Assembly: GCA_029891385.1 (NCBI GenBank)
Contig: CM057225.1
Location: 8,498,560-8,562,559, forward strand
Reading direction: 5' to 3'
DNA length: 64,000 nucleotides
Origin: Erythroxylum novogranatense
Taxonomy: Eukaryota; Streptophyta; Magnoliopsida; Malpighiales; Erythroxylaceae
Position numbers and translations under genes: made by a program
In this document: positions 23,604 to 35,748 of the stretch, in pieces
Numbering within the stretch: position 1 is the first letter of the stretch
Layout: each line of letters opens with the position of its first letter
Notes under the pieces: generated by a model
What the model saw: the letters and a program-made list of their open reading frames with translations, nothing else
Told to the model about the DNA's origin: nothing
The model's database searches: none

Positions 23604-24003
23604 GGATCTTGGAACCGACGATGCCAAGAGCTAAAATCTTAGATCGCCGCCTCTACATCGCTCAACTAGGTTTCCAAGACAGATCTTGGAACTGTGAGAT
23701 GCCAAGAGCCAAAATCTTGGATCGCTCGCCTCTACATCGCTTTAAAGTTGCCAAGACAGATCTTGAACCAGCAATACCAAGAGCCAAAATCTTGGATCAC
23801 TCGGCTCTACATCACTCGCCAGTTGCCAAGACAGATCTTGGAACCAGCGATGCCAAGATCCAAAATCTTGGATCGCTTACTCTACATCGCTTCTATTAGG
23901 TTGCCAAGACAGGATCTTGGAATCAGGCGATGCCAAGAGCCAAAATATTGGATCGCTTTGCCTCTACATTGCTCGGCCAGGTTTCTAAGACAAGATCGCT
24001 CGG
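23604..24003 (+). repeat. Tandem repeat of about 78 bp in the Tat 3' region
   Basis: The anchor GATCTTGGAA recurs at 23604, 23682, 23759, 23834 and 23913, with a partial unit at 23994. Spacings are 78, 77, 75, 79 and 81 bp. Each unit contains a GCCAAGAGCCAAAATCTTGG-like block and CTCTACATCGCT. Units differ by substitutions and small indels. The array is cut at 24003 by the chromovirus insertion; CTCGGCC-type sequence resumes at 41876. Confidence 0.9.
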
Positions 24004-27000
24004 TGTTGGACCCCGTCGCCGAGGCCCAACATTCGGACCACACAAGCACACATAAGCATAGAAGACCCATAACTCACCACAATAGGGGAAACTTCAAATA
24101 GAAAATTTGGATAGGATTTTTAAGAAAATATGTTCCTTACACTCTCACGGTTCCAGCGCCACTGAAAACGCTCAATTTGCATTAGAAATGAAGAAGTTAT
24201 GACAAAAATGTTATTTCAAAGAAAACAACCAAAATTGAGCACTACCGATTTCAGGTCAGAATTTGAAAATCTTAAAGGCCTAATTGCCAATCGGTTCCTT
24301 CATAAAACTTGTAGGTTTATGTCTCTAGTTTAATTTAAAACAAGAATTACTTCGATCAGAGCTCTCTAGCTCCAGATATTTTAAAATTAGTAAAGTATAT
24401 TCAGACTTGATCAGCCGACCTCCACACTTTGTTTCAAACCACCTTTTTCAAATTAAAATAAAAAATGATAAATCAAGTGTGAAAAGATAGAAAAATCTCT
24501 TAGAAATCTATCGCTTTGAAAATGGGGTCAATCAGAGGTCTACACAAAAAGTTATGGCCAAAAGAAGGAAGAGGGGTCGGTCGGCCAAAACCGATCAAGA
24601 AACGCTGAAGATCGCCAGCCAAGATGGCCGAGCGATTTCGCACTCCAAGCTCAAACTTCAAACCTCATAAGTTTTGACCCAGTTCCAAATCGACACGGTT
24701 GAAGCGTTGGAAAGCTAGAAGAAAAATCTACAGTTTTCAAGAAGGAATTACCAGCAAGATCGGACTCTAAAGAAATCAAAAGTTCTCACTAAGATGATCG
24801 ACTAGCTCTCCACCAACAAGATTCGTAACTTCATGCCCAACATAACTTTTGACCCAGAACTCCAAATTTAACAAACTTAGTGTCTATGGAAAGGTAAAAG
24901 AATTATATACAACTTTCATGAAGATCACCGACCTATATTCCAACTCTATAAGGGTCAAAATGGACTCAAGCTTCAGCCTAAGATCTCGTCAATTTGACAA
25001 AGACTCAGATTTAATTCTAACAATCACACCTACCAACTTAACACATCATAAATAACTCATAAAACCTCCCGAGAGCTCTACAGCTCACCTATCACTCACA
25101 AGGAGTCTCAATAATCCCAATTGACCTATAACAACACGTAAATTGCAGAAACACAACCTACCTGTAATTTGCGTAAACTTCCACAACTCATAAACTGCAC
25201 ATTTCCAAATGAGCCTCTCAAGGCAAACTCATTAGCAACTCAACAATTAATAATACTCATACACACTATTTCAAGGCCATACTCAGTACACAAATCAACA
25301 TCAACACATGACAAGAGAGTATTGGAGCTCTCATACTCTTTTCAAATCATAACAAGGATTCATGCATAGCTTTGGTTACATATTGTCATATTCATCAAGA
25401 TCAAGTACAAAATACAAAAGATGAGATGCTCAATGATCAATATGCTTACAAAGCTATTCCAAAAGCTAGTTACTAACTTAATACAAAAGTAGCTAAATTT
25501 CTTGGAGTGATGCACGAAGCTTTTTGAAAGGTTTAGCTCTCAACTTGAATTTGCACCTGAGGAGGGAGAATGGGGTGAGCTAACATTACCATACTAATAT
25601 GTTTATAGCCATCGGGTAATGAGCCACACAACACGTCATTAATAATCCAAAGCATTAGCAATTTATATAATATGCTGAAATACTCAACTTTGTCACATAA
25701 ATCCCAATTAACTCAACTCATCACATAAGGCATAACATGGAATCCTCTTGCAATTAAAACACATATTACGATCATAAACATAATTAAATGATGAAATGTA
25801 CACATTTGGCTCGAGAGTTCCATAAACACGACGGAAATTGAAGTTTATCAGAAACACGACGAGTCCATTTTCTGATCTCGGCCACAAGCAGTCACGGAGA
25901 AGGCAAAAGGGGTCAACGTGCACGTGACTTATCAAGTAGGTTCTCTCTCTACCAATCACAACCAATTTATGATCACATATTCAAGCACAAAACTAGCATT
26001 TTATGCTTCTTTCATTCTTTTGAATCATCATAGTTTCACACTTTACTTTCAAATCAAAGGAAATACACTTTCAATATGCACATAATTATCAAGGATAGCA
26101 CACATAGGGCATTTGCCCATTACACAACAACTATAAAAATGTTACCCACCTATCGTCGGTATCCGAATTTAAGATTGCCCTTCCTCCTTGTCGCGAGTGG
26201 GGTTCTCTTGATTTTCTTCAATCAAAACATACTCCATTCACTATTTATATTCTAAAAGAAAGCATAGCATTCATAAAAATTAAGCAAAATAAAAGTATAC
26301 TTTAAACCTAACCTACCCATAAGTCATTTAAGCTAGAATACCCAAGACCTTAGCTTAAAAGTCCCCAAAGTCCATAGATCTCACCTTTCTCTCTATCTTT
26401 CTTCAATCTCTACACAAACCCTAACTTCCATCTTACACCATTCTTAAACCTAGCTTAAGCAAAGGTAAACTTACCTCTCACAAGAAGATTTTTCTTCTTT
26501 TCTCCTTCTTCTTCTTCTTCTTCTTTCCTCCAAGCCTCCTACGGCTCTCCTTGCTCTTTTGGTCAAGCTCTCATCTCCTTGCTAGCTCACGTTTTAACTT
26601 TCTTCCTTCAAGTGACTTACTTACACTTTGCTACTTCTCTTCTCTAATAACTTAACTCTTTAACTCTTTTATATATCTCAACTTAAAGTCTCCTCCCAAA
26701 ACTACATAGTTTTGGAGCTCTCCTTCTTATAACTCACAAGCAACTCCCTTGGGCTCTCCTCCTTCTACAAGCCCACTACTCATCATCCATTAATTTCTAA
26801 TCCTCCTTCTTCTTATTCATTCATTCCTAAAGCCCATACTTTCCAATATTAGGTCCAAGCCTTCATTTAAAGTCCCAACTTCTAATTTCCAAGCCCAACA
26901 TAAAATATCTATATAAACACATAATTAAATCAATTAAGGCAAAATAAAATAATTAATGAATAAATCCATAAATCAATAAATAATTAATTCAAATAAAATA

Positions 27001-27020
27001 AAAATTTTTCTGGCCCAACA
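24004..27020 (-). repeat. Chromovirus 3' LTR (3.0 kb)
   Basis: On the - strand it begins TGTTGGGCCAG after the PPT and ends GGGGTCCAACA. It is almost collinear with 38841-41875; differences cluster in the GC-rich part (24560-24660) and at short indels. An (CTT)n-rich stretch lies at 26500-26525. Confidence 0.9.
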
Positions 27021-27021
27021 A

Positions 27022-27035
27022 TTCTCCCTCCTAAA
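27022..27035 (-). other. Chromovirus polypurine tract
   Basis: Reads TTTTAGGAGGGAGAAT on the - strand just before the TGTTGG start of the 3' LTR. Confidence 0.85.
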
Positions 27036-27591
27036 AGAATTTCGTCCCTAAATCCTTACTCAATCCATGAAGAGGTAGGATACTTCTCCTCATGGCTTCC
27101 AAAGACTCCTAAGTAGCCTCCTCGGTCGAATGGTTCCTCCATAAGACCTTAACCAGCCTTCACAATCTTGTTCCTTAACACTTTTCCTTGAATCCAAGAT
27201 CTCCACCGTTGTTCCTCATAAGTCAAATCCTCTCTCAATCGAACCTCTCAAGGTTGAACTATGTGCAAGGATCCGATCTGTATTTCCTTAGCATCGACAT
27301 ATGAAACACATTGTGAATCTTAGACAACCCAATGGCAAATCTAACTTATAAGCCAAAGGTCCGATCGTCTCAATGATCTCATACGGGCTTATGTACCCTG
27401 CTAAGCTTGCCCTTCGCCAAACCTCAAAACACCTTTCCATGGAGAAGCTTTAAGAAACACCTTCTCACCCACTTCAAACTCCATTTCTTTCCTATGGACA
27501 TCTCTGTAGCTCTTCATCCCATTCGAGTCGCTTTAAGCCTCTGTTTTACTAACTTCACTTTATCCACAGTAACCTACACTAACTCAAGTCC
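27034..27591 (-). pseudogene. Chromovirus integrase C-terminus with chromodomain-like end
   Basis: On the - strand the translation shows LVKQRLKA, then RKEMEFEVGEKVFLKASPWK near 27500-27440, then LRFGEG and SPYEIIE, the usual gypsy integrase C-terminal sequence. Further on come traces of EILD...K and LWRNHST-like chromodomain text near 27190-27110, and a final GRNSF/EGEL before the PPT. Several stops and frame changes are present. It directly continues the integrase at 30345 once the solo LTR 27597-30339 is removed. Confidence 0.75.
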
Positions 27592-27596
27592 TATAA

Positions 27597-30339
27597 TGTA
27601 GCGCCCCCTCACCGTAGGGTACACATCGGGACGCCCGAAGGTCGCTCCGACACGTATCCCACGATAAAGGTGCACCACCAGAACATTCCCATTAATAATC
27701 CACATGGCATCGCAATAATTAAAACCAAATATCGTAAATCAAGAACTTTAAATCCAAAAGAATCTTAATACAGTCATCCAGAAGCATAATAGACAAGTCT
27801 ATCAGTCCCCTAAACAAAACCAAAAAGGAAACTGATACAAGCATCTATCCTAAGTCATCCTCAAAATTCCAACCTAGCCGACCAATTCGAAAAGCTATCG
27901 CTTCTCTTGCCAAAGACGTCAGACGGCAGAAAAGACTATCTCCTGAGCTGGGGTCTACTCTATCGATCTTGAAAATTAGATGCAATTTTGGGTGAGTTTA
28001 TGAACTTAGTGAGAAACCATCATCGATGGTTCACTAAATCATGCATTACGCAAATCACAGACAAAGATACACAAGAATATTCAATTTACAGATATTATAT
28101 AACAATTTACGTAGTCTATAACAGCTTATGATCAAATAACAATTTATAATAACATATAACAATTTACAAGATCATATCACAATTCACGTAATTATGCAAC
28201 ATACACAGAAGATGTAACAATTTGCAATCTCTCATGTCATCACATAATTCAAAGAAGTTTGCAATTCAATCACCATGTGTATACAATGCATATGAGACTC
28301 TTTTCCAGCTTATTCGGTGTCAGGCTCAAGTGCTCAACTGTTCGGGGGACGCTGTGATTTCTCCCTGGGCTCGAGGTCTGGCCAAGATAAAGGTTCGAGC
28401 TCAAGGCTCTTTTCAAAGGATAATAGCACTTGGGTCACATATCCATTATCCGATCATGCATTTATGCATGCAATGCAGATGTTCAAGAATTCAAAGGTAT
28501 GGCTATAAAAGCCCAAGATTGCATTTCAAAGTGTCATGTCAGAGTCCAATCCAATACAAGAGAAGCATTCCATTCGATCATGTATATTTCAAAGAATCAT
28601 GCAATTTCACATTTGGCAAGTAATTCACATCGAGCACTTAGACAACAGAATTTGAGAAACCAACTAGGTTACTCACCAGTAATTCCGAGCTACTTCTCGA
28701 AGTTCCAGCAATGTCCGTGGAATGATGATCCAACGCGCTTCTATACAAGAAAATACGCCCCATTACTAGATGCTCGTTAAACAATTCAATGATGCATATG
28801 TCTCAAAGGAACTATGTACAATGCATGTTCACGATTTTCCTGTACACAACCCAATTCAACTCTTATGTCCCATTCTAACTCTTCGCTCAATTAATCGATA
28901 ATAATTGATCCAATCCTATAATTCAGTTCAATTTCTCAATTTATACTCCCTATAGCAATTCCCTATCCATTGGGTCAAAACCTTTATTGAAAATCCCAAT
29001 TAAATCTCCAATTGTCTCAATTCAATATTTAGGTCACACTACGAACCATAATTGACCTTAATCTCGATAAATCAATACCAATTAAATTACATTCTAACTC
29101 CCATAATTATCCTCAATTGTAGACCTCTTTCCTAGTCCAGAATCTAATCAAGAATCACCTCGACGGAGGTCTATACCATAAGTTAGGCCCAATAAACAAA
29201 CACTCATTCAATCGAAACCCCTTCGCGCAGCCTAAGAGCCTCTCGCCACACAGAACGTTTTCGCCACATGGCGTGAAGATCGCCACCGCAATGAAAGCAA
29301 TCCATTCTGGCACGCCGCTAGTAAAGAAGGCCACAAGGCCAATAATTGATGTCGCCATGCGCTCGCTGCACTCGTCACAAGCGAAGCACTTAATTTTCGC
29401 CACGGTGAGGGCCGCATCAGACGTCGCGACGCAAGGGATTTCCTCTTCTTCTCCGCTCGATTTCCGCCATTAAAGCTCTCTAAAACCTCCATTAAACACT
29501 CTCAACTACTCAACTCAACCATAATAAATGTCATAAATGCTCAAACAACCATTAATAAAAATATTAAAGCCATTAAAACTTACCAATCGAAGATCAATCC
29601 ATAAATCTCTCAAAAATCACCGTAACCCTAAAATCCTTCGAAATCAACGATAACCCACTCTCAATCCTTCTCAACCTTCATCAAACACAATAAACCATTT
29701 AGCCTAGCACAATAAGAAGAAATCATAAGGAAGAATCGACGAATCTCACCAATAGGGAAGGAATCGATGAATGTCGTGGGAGAAGGAAGAGAAGAACGAC
29801 AATGCCTTAGGAAAATCCCCAATTTCAAACCTAGGTATATATAGACATAGGTCTCCAAACCAGATTCAAATTTCAGTCTCTAAATTTCAATGGCTCAACA
29901 TTTTAATTTCCTAACAAGATAACTCTAATTTTTCATTGCCATTGGACAATCCTTTCAAGACGACATAACAATCACGGTTACTCTAAAATTTTCTATCCGG
30001 GCATTTTCTCCTCAATTTCAAAATTTCCTATAAGTCACTATCAAGAGCCAATCACTTTTAGACTATTCTAAATCCATTATTTGAACCCAATTACTCCTAA
30101 TTTCTCAATCAATCATAATCCAATCATTCGATCGGTTTCATTCACAATCCAATCAATTCACGCCACAATTAAAATGCCAAAAATCATGAATGCTTGTACC
30201 TATGGATAAATGCATATGCAATAAACCTGTTCTCTATAATTAGAGGCCAAGAATATGCTCAATCAGTGAATGCAATGAAACCTATCAGTTTGACCCAATA
30301 TTACCATGATGCCCTTGCTAACAGTAACGGGATGTTACA
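27597..30339 (-). mobile_element. Solo LTR nested in the chromovirus integrase (2.7 kb)
   Basis: On the - strand it begins TGTAACATCCCG and ends GGGCGCTACA. The flanks are TATAA (27592-27596) and TACAA (30340-30344), a 5-bp TSD with one transition. Removing it joins GERKLV to the integrase continuation in the same reading sense, proving the insertion point. A GC-rich patch lies at 29222-29460. Confidence 0.9.
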
Positions 30340-30344
30340 TACAA

Positions 30345-31465
30345 GCTTCCTCTCACCTTCCTCATCCCAACATAAAGGAGTCTTGCATCTCCTACCATAC
30401 AAAACCTCATAAGGTGCCATCTGAATTCCCGAGTGATAGGAATTGTTGTAAGCAAACTCAATCAAAGGTAGGTGATCGTCCCACGAACCTTTGAAATCCA
30501 ACGCGCAAGCTCTCAACATAGCCTCCAAAGTCCGAATCGTCCTCTCCGATTGTCCATCACCGAGGATGGAAATCTGCACTAAAATGCAATCGAGTCCCGT
30601 GAGCCTCCTGCAAACTTTCCCAAAATCTGAGGTAAACCTAGATCCCTATCGACACTATCGAACTCGTAATCCCATGAAGTCCGATCACCTCATCCACATA
30701 CTTCTTAGCCAAAATATTCAAAGAATCTGTCTGTCGAATTGGCAGAAGTGTCAATTTAGTCACCTATCCACAATCACCCAAATAGCATCATGCTTCGCTA
30801 GTCCCCAGAATCCCATCGAAAATCCATGGTAATCTTCTCCCATTTCTATTCCGACTGGCAGAGGATTGCTTGCTCAAGGTGCTTAGTATTCAGCTTTAAC
30901 TTGCTGACACACTAAACATCTTCTAGCATACTCTGCAACATCTTTCCTCATTCCTTTTCACCAGAAATGCTCTTTAAAATCTCGATACATCTTAGAACTC
31001 CCTGGGTGCATTGCATAAGGAGCGTTATGTGCTTCATCAAGGATCTCATCCTTCAGCTCTAACACATCTGGAACACACAATCTGTCACCCATAACCATCA
31101 ATCCATCTTCCTTTACCTCTACATCGAGGGCTTGCCATCTTTTATCTCTGCTCTAAGCTTACTCAAGTACTTTCCTACAATTCTTTGATCTTCCCTCAAC
31201 ACCGGTCTCACTCAAATTTGCCAAAATACAACAGCTCAACTTGCCTCAATGTCACATCAAGTCCGCTAATTCCTTCAAGAAGGTAAGGTACATCGCTCCA
31301 CATGTGCCATAGTGGACTTCCTACTCAATGCATCGCCTACCACATTAGCTTTTCACGGATGGTAGTCTATCACCAAATCATAATCTTTAATAACTCCAAC
31401 CATCGCCTCGCCTCAAATTCACTTCTTCGAGTCAACAAGTACTTAAGGCTCTTATGGTCCAGAAT
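30345..31465 (-). pseudogene. Chromovirus RNase H end and integrase, decayed
   Basis: On the - strand it starts with LDHKSLKYLLTRRSEF (RNase H end) right at the border of the nested LTR at 31466, followed by DALSRKS near 31340. The integrase body is broken by many stops. An open stretch at 30579-30345 carries DGQSERTIRTLEAMLRA, then DHLPLIEFAYNNSYH and APYEVLYGR, the hallmark end of the gypsy integrase core. It runs straight into the solo LTR at 30339. Confidence 0.8.
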
Positions 31466-32294
31466 TGTAACACCACTCCCAAGTGACCCAACCCGATATC
31501 GTTGGTGATATCCGAGTCCGTGCCCCGCGAGGGTGGCGACCACGCCACCGATTAAAACTCAAGATACTTTTTTTTGAAGCCATTGATTCCACGTTAGCAA
31601 GGGCAAAACAAAGAAGTAACTAACACCCATGTTCATAATAAACCGCCAGCTTATTACAACCATCCGAGAATAATTTACAATCACCAATGAGTAAAACATT
31701 AAAACCAATACGGGCTCAAGAGAAATATAAAGCATTGTTATGTTGATCATGGAACACAATTTGATAAGACACTAATGCGCATATACGGACCGATCCCGAC
31801 CTCTATCCTTTATCCGCCACAGAGACATACTCCCGTGTCAAATGGGGTATTCTTCAAGACCTGAAAATAGATGCAATTTTGGGTGAGTTTTATGAACTCA
31901 AATGAGTGACCATCATCGATGGTCCATCCAATCACATAACATATAACACATACTTTCATTTTCCATTAAGTCACATGTCATATTCCCTATCATACCTCAC
32001 ATTCACATACGCTTCATATTTTCATTATGTCGATATAATGTCATCTTCAATATAATCAAATTGATCATTCAATCAAGTTTATCATTCCCATTCAACACAC
32101 AATGTCACATTCCCATTCAATACAAGGTTGTCAAAGTCCCATTCAATACAAGTAATTCAACCAATCACATTCCGCATAATCAAATCAATCATGTTATGCA
32201 TATGTGCATGAAACCCACTTTCCATTTAATTACTTTGTTGTGACCGAGTGTCTAAACCGTCCCTGCACTCCAATAGATATCGGGCTCATTGAAA

Positions 32295-32398
32295 CTGTCC
32301 CATATAGGGCCTATCAGAATCGTCCCATAAAGGGCTCATTGTAAATCGTCCCATAAAGGGCTCATTGTAAACCGTCCCATAAAGGGCTCATTGTCGCT
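32295..32398. repeat. Four-unit 26-bp tandem repeat in an LTR
   Basis: CGTCCCATAAAGGGCTCATT units start at 32321, 32347 and 32373, with a diverged unit at 32295. The period is 26 bp. Confidence 0.85.
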
Positions 32399-33269
32399 GA
32401 GCTCGAGGCTCAATCAAGATTCGAGCATGAAGCTCTTTACTCATTGTTGACTACTCGTCACAACTCTCATTATCTTTCATAAATTCATGCAAGGGAATGT
32501 CTTATGCATATTTGCATGCACTCACCAATCATAGTTACTATCATCGGACCGTAGTCCCAAGATTCGACATCAATTAAGAAGTCACATTTCATTTATGTGC
32601 AATTATGCATGCAAGACATTTTAACAATCTCAATATATACACTTAGGTCATCCCATTCACATTCAAGGAGCACTTCAATAACGCAATTCCAAATACTTAA
32701 TTACTCACCGGACCTCCTGTCTGGAACCCATATTTAATCACAATTAATAAAATAAATCAATACTCATTCAACATATAACAAAAGCAAATAACCAATAAAT
32801 AAGACCATCTAGGTCTACTCACAGTACTCTCCAGATTTGCATTGGTTTCCAATTTCTGAAAATGCCTGAGTGCGGACATTTATCCTGCACTACCAATTTA
32901 TGCCATATGCACACATTAATCACTTTGAATAAGAATTCTCATTTATGCACAAATATAGAATAAGGACAATGCATGTTCATGATATTCCTGCCTTAATCCA
33001 ATTTTTTCAACAATAAAATCCTGAGAAAATTAGAAATTCAATGGCGCCGACGACGCTCAATTTGGACCTCTATAGTCCCCAATTAAATAAAACAAGAATG
33101 CAATCCCATTTCCAACCCCGCCAATTTTCCGTCCAAAAATTCCCAATTTCCCATGAAATGAAATTCAATATTTTACAAACCGATGCCTCAAGAATCAGGT
33201 CAATCGGACGTCGGACGGAAAAGTTATACATCAAAGAAATCAAATCCAAAATTAAAACAAAATCCCTTC

Positions 33270-33415
33270 GTGGCTCATGGCGGCGAGCAGCCGCCTCATG
33301 AGTCTGGTCACTGACCTCGCCTCGCGAGGGCGAGTCGTCGCCTCGCGAGAGGCGAGCTTCAGCTAGCCTCGCCTTGCGAGGGGCGAGATTTCAACTCGCC
33401 GCCCTCATGAAGTCG
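33270..33415. repeat. GC-rich palindromic minisatellite in an LTR
   Basis: Repeated CCTCGCGAGG / GGCGAG motifs alternate on both strands, giving a CpG-dense block in AT-rich surroundings. The units are short and self-complementary, so period counting is imprecise. Confidence 0.7.
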
Positions 33416-35748
33416 TCCCTCAGGGCTTAGATTTCAAATGCCTTCACCCTTCTTTTTCTTTTTCCAAACCGAACTTCAATCATTCATAACTTTTCCCACA
33501 CAATTCAGAAAATTACAAACCATATGTCGTTGGAAAGATTAAGAAAACTCTACAAGTTTTATGTAGAGCACAAAATCAATTTCACCCCTAAGGGTGACAA
33601 AATCCAGTCAAAGCCACTGCCTACTCAACACCTCTCAAAACAGTGCTGTACTTTACAAATTCAGTAACCTTTATTATCTTCAGTCAAAAATTACAAAATA
33701 AATATTCTCAGGAAGACCACAAGGTGCTCTACAACTTTCATGAACAGTCTAGATTCAAATTCAATGGCTAATTAGGTCAAACAATTCAGTGAATGCTACT
33801 GCCCCTGAAAGTACTCAAATTGATAGTAATTTTCAAGCAGTATAACTCCTTGTTCAAAAGTTGAAAATTGCATACTTTATACCCATAAAAGATAAAACAC
33901 AGTACTACACTTCTCATAAAGGGCTCAGAATCAAATTCCATCATTAACAAATTTAAAACAGTCCTGCAAGTTACTGCCCTGTTCAGCAGTTCATGACCCA
34001 ACTTCAATCCAATCTTTGAAAATCATAAGTCCCAATTCTGTTATCTAAAAATAGCATGCTATATACCATTTTCAAGATAATTGTTTCTCTACAACTCTTC
34101 AGAAGATCACCTAAGCCAATTCAATTCACACAAATTACTAAAATTGCTTCCAATCAGAATGGTCACAATACCTACACTGATAGCTAAGTTTCACCAATTG
34201 CTCACAATCAGTCAATATTCCACAGTGGATATCTCCAATATACAGATCGAAAATTGAAAAATCAGTGGCAATGGAAAGCTAACAATATAGGCTTCAACTC
34301 TCATGAAGACTATTGACAATAATTCCTCTCAATTAATTTAGAAAATCATCAAAACAATCAGGTTATAAATCCGGATACTGTTCACCTAAGTCAAAACAGT
34401 AACTTTCCAAGCCAAATTTCAACCTCTTAGAGTTACAATTTGACAACACCTATTTCACACAAAAATGTAGCCAACAAACCAAAGTTTCATTGGGAACAAA
34501 CTCAACTCATTTGCATAACCACACAATAAGTTATGCCCAAAACAGTACAATAGGTCAAAACAAATTTTCCAGCTTTACTTCCCATTCACTTCCTATCATG
34601 CCAAGTCCAATTCTACTTCACTAAGCATACCAAATGAACAAGAAATCAGTCCCTAGGTCATGCATACATTCACTAGGAAATACTACCTCAACTTGGAAGC
34701 ACCATACACAATCATTTTCATGTAAGAAAAATCATCAATAATCATCCAAAAGCAAGTTAAACCAAGTTACAACACATCTTTCATGCTAACTTCCTCAAAT
34801 CATATTCAAACATAACCCAACAATTCAAACTATCATTTTCATAACATTTAACCATCATAACCCATGATTAGTAAACAATAACCCCCTTTAAATACATCTA
34901 ATAACCATGATTCATGAAATATATAATGAAAGCTTATCATAAACCTTACATAGTCAAAGCTTCCATCTCCTCAATTCTCCAACTCTCACAATTTCCTAGT
35001 TTCTCCTACACATACACGACATCATCACTTGCAAAAGGGAAGAGGGTTGAGCTTGCATGCATGAGAGGAAGTGTTTAAAAGGTAGAAGAGAAGCTAGAAC
35101 CAAAAGAAAAATCGATGGGGAGGAGGAACTAAAATAGGTTTTTGATGATGAGAGCCATAAGCACTAAATTCATCTTTTCCTCCTTTTCTCCTCAAGTTGC
35201 CGATTTAAATTGTTAGGAACAAGACAAAACTCATTAAATCAATAGGACAAGTGTCAAGTTGGTGAGGAGAGAGACAAAAATGGCTAAAAGACAAATTAGG
35301 GATATGATTTAGAAATCCTACTACAATTTGACCCATTCTAGTCCAATGACCCTAATTTTAATTTCAAAATAATATACCCAATATCAGAAGTGCCATCGAT
35401 AGAAATTTGCGCTACCGAAAATCAATCGGTTCGCCGCTTGACGATTTTTCCGGTCCGAGAATTTTCTCCGGAAAATTCCAGAAAAATTCCTAAAAACCCC
35501 TTAAAATAGAAAACAATTTATGGCGCACTCAGAATAATTTTTCAAACCCATTAACCACGTTAATCCCAATAAAATTGTCTTAGGCACGCAAACCGGGAAT
35601 ATCATGTATGCATACACAGTTAGTTCATGTGCACAATTGTGACTATGTAGCAATCCTATTATGCATGAGCAGTCCCATGAAATCCCAATCTAGCACATCC
35701 TATACCAATTTACTATTCTACCCTTCCAGTAGGGGGTGAGATGTTACA

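Larger units (their letters stand above)
31466..35748 (-). mobile_element. Solo LTR nested in the chromovirus RNase H region (4.3 kb)
   Basis: On the - strand it begins TGTAACATCTCACC and ends GAGTGGTGTTACA. The coding sequence reads up to GVTTRVF on one side and DHKSLKYL on the other, so the LTR splits the conserved VxTDHKSL motif of RNase H. The flanks (AGAAT and TAAAT on +) are only partly alike, so the TSD has decayed. It holds a 26-bp tandem repeat at 32295-32398, a GC-rich palindromic patch at 33270-33415 and about five modules of about 180 bp at 33520-34320. Confidence 0.85.

Noticed and set aside
23609..24101. ORFs across the 78-bp tandem repeat as a repeat protein
   Set aside because: The translation is a by-product of the tandem DNA repeat; units change length by non-multiples of three, so no frame is kept.
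28222..28780. Overlapping + strand ORFs of up to 133 codons
   Set aside because: They lie wholly within the solo LTR 27597-30339 with low-complexity His/Ser-rich translation; no motif recognised.
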